Assembly (NCBI GenBank): GCA_903927685.1
Contig: CAIYOB010001197.1
Coordinates: forward strand, 1-15,037
Length of the DNA stretch: 15,037 bases
Source of the DNA: an uncultured Planctomycetaceae bacterium
GTDB lineage: Bacteria > Planctomycetota > Planctomycetia > Pirellulales > Pirellulaceae
Reading direction: 5' to 3'
In this document: positions 1 to 7,584 of the stretch, piece by piece
Numbering within the stretch: position 1 is the stretch's first letter
How the letters are laid out: every line of letters begins with the position of its first letter
Translations under genes and position numbers: made by a program
Notes under the pieces: model-generated
Database searches by the model: none
Seen by the model: only the letters and a program-made list of their open reading frames with translations
Told to the model about the DNA's origin: nothing

Positions 1-52
1 AGAAAGGACACTAACAGCGAGTCGAGCCTCTTCTGGTCTGCAACTCATACGT

Positions 53-57
53 GGGAG
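53..57 (+). promoter_or_regulatory. Ribosome binding site of the HdeD-family gene
   Basis: GGGAG lies seven bases before the ATG at 65. The spacing is ideal and it supports that start. The 52 bases upstream show no convincing -35/-10 pair, so any promoter probably lies left of the window. Confidence 0.6.
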
Positions 58-64
58 CGCGCAC

Positions 65-655
65 ATGGCAGCCGAGACACAACTTGGCATCACCGGCCTG
101 CATCTGGTTGGGTTGGAAAACCTCCGGCAGCGTTGGGGTTGGTTCCTGGCCCTGGGGGTCTTGTTGTTGATTCTGGGCCTGGTTGCCCTTGGATCGTCGG
201 TCTTCATGACGCTGGCGACGATGGTGCTGGTCGGCTGGCTGCTGATTGTGGGCGGCGTCGTCGAGGCGGCACATGCGTGCTCGTGCAAGGGCTGGGGCGG
301 GTTTTTCATTGACTTGCTGACGGGGCTTCTGTACGTGGTGGTCGGCTTTATGGTCGTAGCCAACCCGGGAGCGACGGCCCTGGCCCTGACGCTGTTGATT
401 GCCATGTTCTTGGTCTTCGGCGGCATTTTCCGGATTGCGGTCGCGGTCGTGGTCCGGTTCCAGAACTGGATCTGGCTGCTGCTGCACGGGGTGGTCAACT
501 TGCTGCTGGGGATCGCCATTTGGCGGCAGTGGCCCCTGTCGGGCCTGTGGGTGATCGGTTTATTTGTCGGGATCGACATGGTGCTGAACGGCTGGACCCT
601 CGTCATGCTGGGCTTGGCCGCTAAGAATCTGCCGGCTGGTGAACAAGCAGCCTAA
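65..655 (+). CDS. HdeD/DUF308 family six-helix membrane protein
   Basis: This 196-residue inner-membrane protein has six hydrophobic helices at about residues 25-44, 47-69, 79-98, 103-126, 133-152 and 158-184. The loops are short and there are no large soluble domains. Length, helix number and family-typical stretches (WGGFF then a G-x-LY-VVVGF helix ending in NP near residue 101, and a later FGG-IFRI segment) match the HdeD/DUF308 family. In E. coli HdeD is linked to acid resistance, but most members, including planctomycete ones, have no proven function, so acid resistance is not claimed here. The ATG at 65 has a good ribosome binding site. Residues 72-74 form a Cys-x-Cys pair in the loop before helix 3. 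The next gene starts about 95 bases downstream on the same strand with no obvious terminator between, but the products suggest no shared role. The family call is firm; the role is open. Confidence 0.9.
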   Translation: MAAETQLGITGLHLVGLENLRQRWGWFLALGVLLLILGLVALGSSVFMTLATMVLVGWLLIVGGVVEAAHACSCKGWGGFFIDLLTGLLYVVVGFMVVANPGATALALTLLIAMFLVFGGIFRIAVAVVVRFQNWIWLLLHGVVNLLLGIAIWRQWPLSGLWVIGLFVGIDMVLNGWTLVMLGLAAKNLPAGEQAA

Positions 656-702
656 GCGGAGCGGCACGAGGTTTGGCGTCGCCGATGGTGGCCCGCAAGC
701 AC

Positions 703-727
703 GGTTCGGCGTCGTTCGCCGAGAACC
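703..727 (+). other. Hairpin in the leader of the first giant gene
   Basis: GGTTCGGCG (703-711) can pair with the segment 717-727 around a five-base loop, giving about nine base pairs with a two-base bulge. It lies between the hdeD stop and the preferred ATG at 751, ending ten bases before the ribosome binding site. No T-tract follows, so it is not a standard intrinsic terminator. In G+C-rich DNA such a hairpin can arise by chance. Confidence 0.3.
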
Positions 728-736
728 CTGATGCTC

Positions 737-740
737 GAGG
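737..740 (+). promoter_or_regulatory. Ribosome binding site deciding the start of the first giant gene
   Basis: GAGG lies ten bases before the ATG at 751. The frame is also open upstream, with ATG at 685 (a GAGG at 668-671 is 13 bases away) and TTG at 673 (the same GAGG is only one base away). ATG 751 puts the sorting motif at residues 26-39, close to the short basic N-terminus of the next giant gene, so it is preferred. Confidence 0.45.
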
Positions 741-750
741 CGATTCTCCG

Positions 751-3700
751 ATGCTCGGCAAGTTGACACGGCGCAGGCTGACTGCGGGTGGACGAGTCCG
801 CAAAGAGCGGCAACGCCCGCGGCGGCTGGCGTTCGAGTTCCTCGAAGCTCGGCGGTTGCTGGCGTTCGAGGTGGCAGCGATCAATCCGCCGGACGGCACA
901 CGGACCCAGGTGTCGCCAGCGGAAATCACGGTGGATTTCAACGCACCGATCCGATTGTCGTCCCTGAACGCGTTCGATCTCACGATCAGCGGTGTCCCGG
1001 CCGTGGCGGTCACTCTCGCCGACGCCGACACAGCCGTGTTCACGCCCGCCTACAGTCTGCCCGCAGGCACGTACACGCTGCGTCTCGCGGCCGGCTGCAT
1101 TACGAGCGTGCAAGGAATACCGCTGGGGGCCTTTTGGAGCACTCTGGTGATCGACCGCACGGGGCCGCGGCTTACCGCCTCGTCCGTCGCGGAAGACGGG
1201 GTGGCAGCGGCAGGCAGTTGGACATACACAGCTCGGTTCGATGAAGAGTTGGCGGCTGCCGGGCTGGATGCGGCCGACGTGAGCCTGCAGGGGCAGCACA
1301 GCGGGTTGCATGCGCCGACGTCGTTTCAGTACGCCGCCGCGACGTCGACGCTCACGCTGCAATTCGAGCATCTGCCCGACGACGCTTACACGCTGACCTT
1401 GATCAGCGCTGCAACCGGATTTTGCGATCGGGCGGGCAATCTGCTGGACGGCGAGGCGTTGGCGTTTCCGCTGCCGCCGGCACGCTCCGGGGACGGCACG
1501 CCGGGCGGCGATTTTGTGCTGCATTTCGCCGCGGACTTGGGCACCGTTGCCGTGCCCCTGCCGCTGGCTGCACAGGCCCCGGCGGGTTCGCTGGTCTACC
1601 AGGGGGACGTCGCCGGAGCGGTGACGCCCTCTGGGAACTGGGACAGCTATACCCTCGCGTTGGATGCCGGCCAGACGCTCAGCGTCGCGCTGGCTGCCGC
1701 GGCCGACGTGACGGCCACGATCCAAGTGTTGGCGCCGGACGACAGCTCGCTCGGCACGGCGACCGCGGCGGTGGCCGGCCAGGCGGTTGCGTTGCAGACT
1801 GTGCCTGTGGCGACGGCCGGGACGTATACCCTGCGGGTTGGCGGAACGACGCCCACGTCGCTGGCCGCGTCGGTGACCTACCTGGCGCAGGTGTTTCTCA
1901 ATCAGGCCCTGGAGCAGGAGGCTATGGGGGGGCCAACCAATGACACGTACGACACGGCCCAAGGGTTGGCTGCCGCGTTCAGCGATCTGCCGGGCGCTGC
2001 GGCCCAGCGGGCGGCAGTCGGCGGACGTCACGGCCTGACGGGGACCGGTTGGTACGCGGCCAGCGTGGTGAGCTACGCGTTTGAGGACATCGGCAGCACG
2101 GGGACCAGTGTCCTGGTTGGCTCCGATGACGGCGTTGTCGAATTGACGGATGCCGCGTTGCGGGATTTCCAATTCCCCTTCTACGGCACGGTCTACGCGA
2201 ACTTGTTCGTCAGCAGCAACGGGCTGATTACGTTCGGGTCGGGCAACAACGCCCACGCCAACACCGACCTGGCCGGCTCGCCCACGCAGCCCGCCATTGC
2301 CGTGCTGTGGGATGACCTGTATGTCGGCAGTACCGGCCCGAATTCAAGTCTGCGCTGGCGGGTGTTGGGGAGCGGCAGCAGCGAGCGGTTGATCATCCAA
2401 TGGAACAATGTCCGGTATTACGACGGCAGCGGCAGCGACCCGATCACGTTCCAGGTCGTCCTGAGTGAGGCGGACGGCAGCATCCAACTGAACTACCGCG
2501 ACATTTCCGATACGACCTCTTATCGCAACGACGGGGCTTCGGCGTCGGTGGGGGTCAAGGCGGCCGGTGCGCAGGGCTGGGATCGCCTGTTGTTGGCCCA
2601 CGACAGCGGGCCGAACGAATTCGTGGCGACGGGGATCAGCACGCGGATTGTGTACCAGCCGGCCGTTTCTCCGGACGATTGGTTTGCGTTCCCCTTGACG
2701 GCGGGCCAGGCGGCGACGTTGGCCTTGACGGGCGAAGCGGCGTTGGGGTTGTACGATGCATCCCAGACTCGCTTGGCCAGCGGCGTAGCGGCGGCCAATG
2801 TCGGCCAGGCGATTCCCAACTTCGTCGCGCCCGCCGCGGGGACCTACTATGCACGCGTGACAGGGTCGCAAGTCGACTACCGGCTGGTCATCACCCGCGG
2901 CGCCGCCTTCGATACGGAGCCGAACGATGCGGCGGACCAAGCCCGCGACTTGAGCGGTTCGGGCGTGGTGTTGGGGCATGTGCGGGGCGACTTGCCAGGG
3001 ACGCCGCCCGGCGATGACGACTGGTATGCCTGGCAGGTCCAGCAAGGCGACGCGCTGACCTTCACGACCTGGACACCGCTGGAGGGCCCCGGCGAACCTG
3101 TCAACCCGCTCGACGCAGCGTTGGAAGTCTATGCTCCCGGCAACCTCGCGGTGCCGGCAGCCAGCGCGACGGGCGTTGGGAACGCGCTGCTGCAGCACAC
3201 CGCAGCCGAGACCGGCTTGTACCGGGTCCGCGTGTTCGGCCAGGCGGGGACGGCCGGCGAGTACGTCCTCGGCGTGCAGGGCGGCACGCCGACGAATCCG
3301 GCTCCCGGCGTCACGGATGCCAATCCCGCCGCCGACGCCCAACTCCCCGGGTTCCCGGTCACGTACCGACTGGATTTCTCGGAGAGCCTCCTGCTGGCGA
3401 CGCTGCAACCCGGCGACTTGATTGTTGGCGGCCGGCCGGCGATGGCCCTGACGATCCTGGACGGCGACACCGTCGCGTTCACGGTCGATCCGGCGGCCAA
3501 CGTAGGCGACGGCGTGTATGCGGTCAGCCTGGCGGCGGGCGCGGTCAGCGATCTGCAGGGGCGGGGCAACCTGGCGTTCGACACCGCGTTCATCCTGGAC
3601 ACGAGGGGGCCGGTCATCACGGCGACGGCCTGGAACGGAGCGGACTTGCCCGCCGGCCGGCTCCTCCCCGCCGGGCCGCTGACCGTGGACCTCACGTTCA

Positions 3701-6700
3701 GCGAGCCGCTACGGTCGTCGGCTAGTGCGGCGGAGGGCCCGGGGGCGCCCGGCACGGACGATGTCGAGTTGGTGGAGCAACTGACGGGGGAGGTGTTTCA
3801 TCCCCAGGTGGTCGGCACCAGCGGGAACACCTTCACGGCTCAGTTTACGACGGAGCTGCCGGAGGGCTTCTACACGCTGCGGCTGGTGTCCGGCGCCGGG
3901 GCTTTCGCGGACGAGGCGGGCAACACGCTGGATGGAGAACCGCTTGGCCCGGGACTGGACGGCACGCCGACGGGCGATGGGACGCCGGGGGGCGACTTTA
4001 CCAGCTCCTTTCAAGTCGATCGCAACGTCCCCGTGGTGGTGCCGTTGGTGCGGCTGGCGCCGGAGGGCAGCCTGATGTCCGCCAGCCTGAGCGGCGCTGG
4101 ATTGGTCAACGGGGCTGGCGACGAGGACGAGTTTTCGATTTTTCTCAAGGGCGGCCAGACCATCGCCGCCATTGCGACCCCCGCCGATCCGGCGGCGGTG
4201 CTCACGCTGACGTTCAACGGTGGGGCGCCGCTGACCGGCGCCGCCGGTCAGCCGGTGGTGTTGCCCCTGCAACGGATCGCCGGGGGCGGCACGCCGATTC
4301 TGCGCGTCGCCGGGAATGCGCGGACCCCGTTCACGCTGGACATCTACGGCAATGCAGCCAGCGAGGCGCCGGCGGGGGACAGCGACGCGGCTCATCCACT
4401 GCTGCTGGACGGCAGCTACCTGGACCTCGCGGACGGTCCGCGGCCGGGAGGCCGCTGGGCCGGGGCGGGCACGAGCAGCCCGGTGTTCAGTCCGACGATT
4501 GCCTATCGGGCCGACATGAGCACCAATCCCGGCTGGACGCTGGACGGACAGTGGGCTTACGGCCCGCCGACGGGCGCCGCGGGTGACCCGCTCGCGGGGG
4601 CGAGCGGAGCGAATGTGATCGGCTACAACCTCGACGGCGCTTATGACAGCGACCTCCCGCCCACCTCTGCCGTGACGCCGGCGTTCAGTACCGTCGGCAG
4701 CCCGCGGGTCACGCTCGATTTCCAGCGTTGGCTGGGCGTTGAGGATGCCGACTATGACCACGCGGCGGTGGAAGTCAGCCGTGACGGCTTCAGCTGGTCC
4801 ACCGTCTGGAGTCACACCGGCGACAGCTTCCAGGATACAGCCTGGCGGCCCCAGTCCTTCGACATCTCGGCCGTCGCGGGCAACCAGCCGGCCGTCTTTC
4901 TGCGTTGGACGATGGGGCCGACCGACGGGCTGTTCACCTACGGCGGTTGGAACATCGACGACGTCGTCGTCACCGGCTACGTCCCCACGGCCGATGTCGA
5001 CGCGTACTCGCTGGACCTGTCGGGCCAAGTCGGCCGGCCGATCGACGTCCTGTTGGCCGGCCAGGACGGTGTGGATTTCTCCAGCCAGGTGCTGGAGCTG
5101 CTGGCTCCCGATGGCACGGTCCTGGCCACGGCGATCGCGGACCCGCCCGGTGGGAACGACGGCAACTACGACTTGGGGATCCTGGACTGGGTCGTCCCCG
5201 ACCTGGGCAACCGCGTGTTCACGCTGCGGCTGACTTCCATCGCGGTGGGCGATTATGGGCTGGCGGTCACCGACGGGCTGACGTTCGATTCGGAACCGAA
5301 CGACGCCTTGGCCGACCCGCTCCGCGGGCTCGATCTCACCCGGATGGCCTTGGGGTACCTCGACGTTGGCGAGCCGGCGCCGCCGCAGGCCAACGGCGAT
5401 CTGTATCGCGTTGACCTCGAGGCCGGCGAAACGGTCCAGCTGCGGACGGCTACCCCGTGGGACGATGCGCACAGTCAACCCGCCAACCGTCTGGATCCGG
5501 CCGTGGCCTTGTTGGGCCCCTCGGGCCAGCTGCTGGCCGGCGACGCGAATTCCCGGGACGGCAAGAACGCGGACTTGACGTTCACGGCGGCGGCGGCCGG
5601 GACCTACTTGGTGCAGGTGCTGCCGGAAAGTGGCCGCGGCGAGTACCAGTTGTTCGTGCGGACTGTCCAGTTGATCGTGACCAGCCTGAGGCCGACTGCC
5701 AGCGGGTTTGTAGCTCGGTTCAGCGCCGGGTTCGCGCTGGCGGGCTTGAACTTGTACGACGGAGCAGGTGGGAACTCCGGCCCGGCCGATGTGGTCCTGG
5801 AGGACAGCGCCGGCCGGACCGTCGCGGGTTCGCTGGTTGTTACCGACGGCGGGCAGTCGTTGGAGTTCGTCAAGACGGGCGGAATCCTGCCGCCGGACAC
5901 GTACACGGTGACCTTGACGAGCGGCCCCGCTGCGTTCCGCGACCTGGATGGTCAGCCCTTGGATGGCAACGACGACGGCGTCACGGGCGACGACTACCGG
6001 ACCGCATTTGCCGTCAGCGAGCCGCCGGCGGGGACGGTCACGATCGGACTTCCCGATCTCGCGCGCGGTGCCGGCCAGCCGGTCGACGTTCCCAGTTTGG
6101 CCGCAGGCTGGCCGATTCGCCTCGCCCAGGCGGCGGGGGTGACGTCGCTGGCGGTCGATGTGCGCTATGATCCGGCGCTGCTGACCATCTCCGGCGGGTC
6201 GGCCGCCACGGGGCTGCCGACCGGCTGGAACGTGGCCGTCGACACCAGCACGGCGGGAGTGGCCAAGGTCACCGCGGCGGGAGCCGCTCCGTTGGCCGGA
6301 AACCAGCTTGACGTCGCCCGCTTGACCGCCGGCGTGCCGGGCAGCGCGCCGTACGGCGCGTCGCAGGCGATCCGACTGGAGAACGTCGTGGTCAACGGCG
6401 GGGCGATCACGGGGATCGGCGACGTGGCTGTGCACAAGGCGGCCTGCTTGGGCGACGGCGACGGCAGCGGGATCCACAGCGCGGCGGATGCGTTCCTGGT
6501 GGTGCAGGCGGCATTAGGACTGGCCAGCGGGTTTGCGGCGCATGCCTGGACCGATCCGCGGATCGTGGGTGACGCGGACGGGTCGGGCATGCTCTCGGCG
6601 GCCGATGCGTTCTTGATCGTGCAGGAAGGCTTGGGGCTGGACGAACCCTTCGTGCCGGACAATCCGCACCTGCCGGTCGTGGCCGCGGCGGGCGGAGTCG

Positions 6701-7266
6701 ATCCGCAGTTCCGGATCGACGCCGCGATCCCGGCGGGGGCCGGCGGCACGGTGACGGTGCCCGTCAAGTTGGCCATCGAGCCGGACGCGACGAACGTAGG
6801 CGGAATCGATTTCGCTGTGTACTTCGACCCGGTCGCACTGACGCTCGACGTGCCGGCGGGTGTGTGGCCCGGAGCGGACACGGCAGCCGGCTGGGGCGTG
6901 TCCGCACGGCTGGTCGCGCCGGGGCATGTGCGTCTGGGGATGGTCGGTGCGGGCGGTGCGCCGCTGAAACCGGGACTGCGGGAGATTGCCCAGTTGCAGT
7001 TCCACGTAACCTCCCACGTAGCCTCGTCTCGCCCAGACGCGCTTCCTCTCGCAGAGCGAGCGGCCTACGCCGTTCTCGATATCGAACCCGGGGATCCGCG
7101 GGCGGGCGGCTATGTGTGGACGGCGGTGGACGGGGGTGTCGCGATGGCTGCGCTGCCGGCGGAGCGAAGGGCCGAAATTCGCGGTTCGTGCTTGGAGTTG
7201 CATGAGCATGTCTTCCGCGAACTGGCGGCGGAACTGTCCTGGTTAGACGAGTTGCTTCCGGACTAG
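751..7266 (+). CDS. Giant secreted multidomain protein with cohesin-like and dockerin domains
   Basis: About 2171 residues, probably exported and surface- or matrix-associated. Order by residue: basic N-terminus with planctomycete motif LAFEFLEARRLLAF (26-39); two SbsA/Big_5-like Ig domains (39-260); PPC-like beta domain (263-390); nidogen-like domain with FPFYG, SSNGLITF and AVLWDDLY (431-637); two PPC domains, the second opening with DTEPNDA (640-845); two more Ig-like domains (849-1090); PPC-like domain (1091-1230); MAM/jelly-roll-like domain ending GGWNIDDVVV (1252-1409); PPC pair with DSEPNDA (1414-1640); Ig-like (1641-1760); cohesin-like (1762-1898); dockerin with two calcium loops (1899-1972); second cohesin-like (1983-2137); charged tail. 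No catalytic domain is visible, so a structural, adhesive or scaffold role is inferred. Start uncertain (685 possible). Terminator not seen. The second cohesin-like domain carries a palindromic insertion. Confidence 0.9.
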   Translation: MLGKLTRRRLTAGGRVRKERQRPRRLAFEFLEARRLLAFEVAAINPPDGTRTQVSPAEITVDFNAPIRLSSLNAFDLTISGVPAVAVTLADADTAVFTPAYSLPAGTYTLRLAAGCITSVQGIPLGAFWSTLVIDRTGPRLTASSVAEDGVAAAGSWTYTARFDEELAAAGLDAADVSLQGQHSGLHAPTSFQYAAATSTLTLQFEHLPDDAYTLTLISAATGFCDRAGNLLDGEALAFPLPPARSGDGTPGGDFVLHFAADLGTVAVPLPLAAQAPAGSLVYQGDVAGAVTPSGNWDSYTLALDAGQTLSVALAAAADVTATIQVLAPDDSSLGTATAAVAGQAVALQTVPVATAGTYTLRVGGTTPTSLAASVTYLAQVFLNQALEQEAMGGPTNDTYDTAQGLAAAFSDLPGAAAQRAAVGGRHGLTGTGWYAASVVSYAFEDIGSTGTSVLVGSDDGVVELTDAALRDFQFPFYGTVYANLFVSSNGLITFGSGNNAHANTDLAGSPTQPAIAVLWDDLYVGSTGPNSSLRWRVLGSGSSERLIIQWNNVRYYDGSGSDPITFQVVLSEADGSIQLNYRDISDTTSYRNDGASASVGVKAAGAQGWDRLLLAHDSGPNEFVATGISTRIVYQPAVSPDDWFAFPLTAGQAATLALTGEAALGLYDASQTRLASGVAAANVGQAIPNFVAPAAGTYYARVTGSQVDYRLVITRGAAFDTEPNDAADQARDLSGSGVVLGHVRGDLPGTPPGDDDWYAWQVQQGDALTFTTWTPLEGPGEPVNPLDAALEVYAPGNLAVPAASATGVGNALLQHTAAETGLYRVRVFGQAGTAGEYVLGVQGGTPTNPAPGVTDANPAADAQLPGFPVTYRLDFSESLLLATLQPGDLIVGGRPAMALTILDGDTVAFTVDPAANVGDGVYAVSLAAGAVSDLQGRGNLAFDTAFILDTRGPVITATAWNGADLPAGRLLPAGPLTVDLTFSEPLRSSASAAEGPGAPGTDDVELVEQLTGEVFHPQVVGTSGNTFTAQFTTELPEGFYTLRLVSGAGAFADEAGNTLDGEPLGPGLDGTPTGDGTPGGDFTSSFQVDRNVPVVVPLVRLAPEGSLMSASLSGAGLVNGAGDEDEFSIFLKGGQTIAAIATPADPAAVLTLTFNGGAPLTGAAGQPVVLPLQRIAGGGTPILRVAGNARTPFTLDIYGNAASEAPAGDSDAAHPLLLDGSYLDLADGPRPGGRWAGAGTSSPVFSPTIAYRADMSTNPGWTLDGQWAYGPPTGAAGDPLAGASGANVIGYNLDGAYDSDLPPTSAVTPAFSTVGSPRVTLDFQRWLGVEDADYDHAAVEVSRDGFSWSTVWSHTGDSFQDTAWRPQSFDISAVAGNQPAVFLRWTMGPTDGLFTYGGWNIDDVVVTGYVPTADVDAYSLDLSGQVGRPIDVLLAGQDGVDFSSQVLELLAPDGTVLATAIADPPGGNDGNYDLGILDWVVPDLGNRVFTLRLTSIAVGDYGLAVTDGLTFDSEPNDALADPLRGLDLTRMALGYLDVGEPAPPQANGDLYRVDLEAGETVQLRTATPWDDAHSQPANRLDPAVALLGPSGQLLAGDANSRDGKNADLTFTAAAAGTYLVQVLPESGRGEYQLFVRTVQLIVTSLRPTASGFVARFSAGFALAGLNLYDGAGGNSGPADVVLEDSAGRTVAGSLVVTDGGQSLEFVKTGGILPPDTYTVTLTSGPAAFRDLDGQPLDGNDDGVTGDDYRTAFAVSEPPAGTVTIGLPDLARGAGQPVDVPSLAAGWPIRLAQAAGVTSLAVDVRYDPALLTISGGSAATGLPTGWNVAVDTSTAGVAKVTAAGAAPLAGNQLDVARLTAGVPGSAPYGASQAIRLENVVVNGGAITGIGDVAVHKAACLGDGDGSGIHSAADAFLVVQAALGLASGFAAHAWTDPRIVGDADGSGMLSAADAFLIVQEGLGLDEPFVPDNPHLPVVAAAGGVDPQFRIDAAIPAGAGGTVTVPVKLAIEPDATNVGGIDFAVYFDPVALTLDVPAGVWPGADTAAGWGVSARLVAPGHVRLGMVGAGGAPLKPGLREIAQLQFHVTSHVASSRPDALPLAERAAYAVLDIEPGDPRAGGYVWTAVDGGVAMAALPAERRAEIRGSCLELHEHVFRELAAELSWLDELLPD
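826..867 (+). other. Planctomycete extracellular sorting motif (first giant protein)
   Basis: This segment encodes LAFEFLEARRLLAF just after an Arg/Lys-rich stretch. It matches the N-terminal motif family of planctomycete extracellular proteins. No classical hydrophobic Sec signal core precedes or follows it. The same motif recurs at the start of the next giant gene. Confidence 0.85.
865..1920 (+). repeat. Internal module duplication, copy A
   Basis: Copy A encodes Ig-like, Ig-like, then a GDGTPGGDF linker (1489-1515), then a PPC-like beta domain. The same order recurs at 3295-4380. Shared anchors are R-x-GP between the Ig domains, GN-x-LDGE before the linker, the exact GDGTPGGDF linker, and a V-x-VPL plus GSL stretch after it. 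The relation is seen at protein level; the DNA has diverged. Confidence 0.6.
3295..4380 (+). repeat. Internal module duplication, copy B
   Basis: Copy B repeats the Ig-Ig-linker-PPC-like order of 865-1920, with GDGTPGGDF at 3973-3999, exactly 2484 bases from its partner. A partial third version (Ig-like ending in GQPLDGNDDG, without the PPC-like domain) is at about 5671-6030. Confidence 0.6.
6445..6666 (+). other. Dockerin type I domain between two cohesin-like domains
   Basis: Two duplicated calcium-loop-plus-helix segments are encoded: GDGDGSG followed by SAADAFLVVQAALGL, and GDADGSG followed by SAADAFLIVQEGLGL. This is the dockerin hallmark, with two F-hand motifs related by internal symmetry. 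Cohesin-like beta domains lie on both sides (about 6034-6444 and 6697-7160). Dockerins bind cohesins in cellulosomes; in planctomycetes their partners are not well established. Confidence 0.8.
7002..7025 (+). repeat. 12-base imperfect tandem repeat
   Basis: Two adjacent copies of ccacgtaRcctc differ at one base (A in the first, G in the second). They abut the palindromic element that starts near 7018 and could be a by-product of its insertion. Confidence 0.5.
7018..7068. repeat. Candidate palindromic repeat element inserted in frame
   Basis: This 51-base segment is dense in inverted repeats. The ends GTAG (7018-7021) and CTAC (7065-7068) are complementary. CGTCT/AGACG (7025-7029 with 7035-7039) forms a five-pair hairpin. 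CGCT plus CTCT (7040-7049) pairs with AGAG plus AGCG (7053-7062) around a CGC loop. Its length is 17 codons, so the frame stays open. The encoded residues (SRPDALPLAERAAY region) interrupt a cohesin-like beta domain and read unlike it. REP/MITE-like origin is inferred; no second copy lies in this window. Confidence 0.45.
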
Positions 7267-7400
7267 GTCTGAGTGCTCGGAATCACGTCAGCGCGCGAGA
7301 TGTTGCGGAGCCAGCCTTATTCTCCGTCGGACGTCGGAACCGCCGCCACAGAGGACCGCGGATAGGATGAAAGCATCGACACAAGGCAACGCTCGTATGC

Positions 7401-7420
7401 TGTTCATCTTGTTCATCCTG
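7401..7420 (+). repeat. 9-base direct repeat tract
   Basis: TGTTCATCT is followed at once by TGTTCATCC and then TG, a period of nine bases. It looks like a short fragment of a simple intergenic repeat. No function can be read from it. Confidence 0.5.
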
Positions 7421-7459
7421 CCCGATTCGACGCTGACGCTTCAGCTGGCCGCAGGTTCG

Positions 7460-7488
7460 TTGACAGATTCTGCAGATGCCCCTATCAT
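7460..7488 (+). promoter_or_regulatory. Sigma70-type promoter of the second giant gene
   Basis: A perfect -35 box TTGACA (7460-7465) and a five-of-six -10 box TATCAT (7483-7488) are separated by exactly 17 bases. Transcription would start near 7495, leaving a leader of about 90 bases before the ATG at 7585. The site is in the only sizeable intergenic gap in the window, which raises its credibility. Confidence 0.6.
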
Positions 7489-7523
7489 CGCGACTATGTC
7501 AACTCATCTACCGAAAGCAGGTG

Positions 7524-7547
7524 CGCAGCGACGCAGCGACGCAGCGC
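7524..7547 (+). repeat. 8-base direct repeat tract in the leader
   Basis: CGCAGCGA occurs twice in tandem, followed by a third copy with one mismatch at its last base. It lies in the predicted 5' leader of the second giant gene. The role is unknown and it may be replication slippage. Confidence 0.5.
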
Positions 7548-7571
7548 GCAGACTCACCCCGGTCCCTTTCC

Positions 7572-7575
7572 AGGA
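7572..7575 (+). promoter_or_regulatory. Ribosome binding site of the second giant gene
   Basis: AGGA lies nine bases before the ATG at 7585, which opens directly into the arginine-rich planctomycete N-terminal motif. This is the first start in the frame after the intergenic gap. Confidence 0.55.
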
Positions 7576-7584
7576 CGACGTGAA

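Larger units (their letters stand above)
7267..7584. other. Intergenic region before the second giant gene
   Basis: These 318 bases hold a promoter (7460-7488), two short direct-repeat tracts (7401-7420, 7524-7547) and a ribosome binding site (7572-7575). No intrinsic terminator for the preceding gene was found; CGGAG (7306-7310) and CTCCG (7322-7326) could pair, but the stem is short, the loop is 11 bases and no T-run follows. A 73-codon open frame (7367-7588) exists but is not accepted as a gene. Confidence 0.6.

Noticed and set aside
11..487. Minus-strand frame of 158 codons opposite the HdeD-family gene
   Set aside because: The + strand frame has six clear membrane helices and a good ribosome binding site. 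The antisense product is a Gln/Arg-rich low-complexity sequence.
673..675. TTG start for the first giant gene
   Set aside because: The nearest purine-rich motif is only one base away, too close to work. ATG 685 and ATG 751 are both better, with 751 preferred.
763..768. TTGACA as a -35 box
   Set aside because: It is just inside the coding region and no -10-like sequence follows at 16-18 bases.
652..2256. Minus-strand open frame of 534 codons, and similar ones at 2344-3408, 9541-10824, 11731-12474 and 13135-14427
   Set aside because: All are antisense to coding frames with clear domains and repeats. Those opposite the repeat arrays simply mirror the repeats.
3709..6477. Very long minus-strand open frame (922 codons)
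   Set aside because: It lies wholly opposite the well-supported first giant gene. The product is a low-complexity Arg/Gln/Gly/Ala/Val mix with no recognisable domain, as expected from the complement of G+C-rich coding DNA.
7306..7326. CGGAG/CTCCG stem as a terminator of the first giant gene
   Set aside because: There are only five pairs, an 11-base loop and no following T-run.
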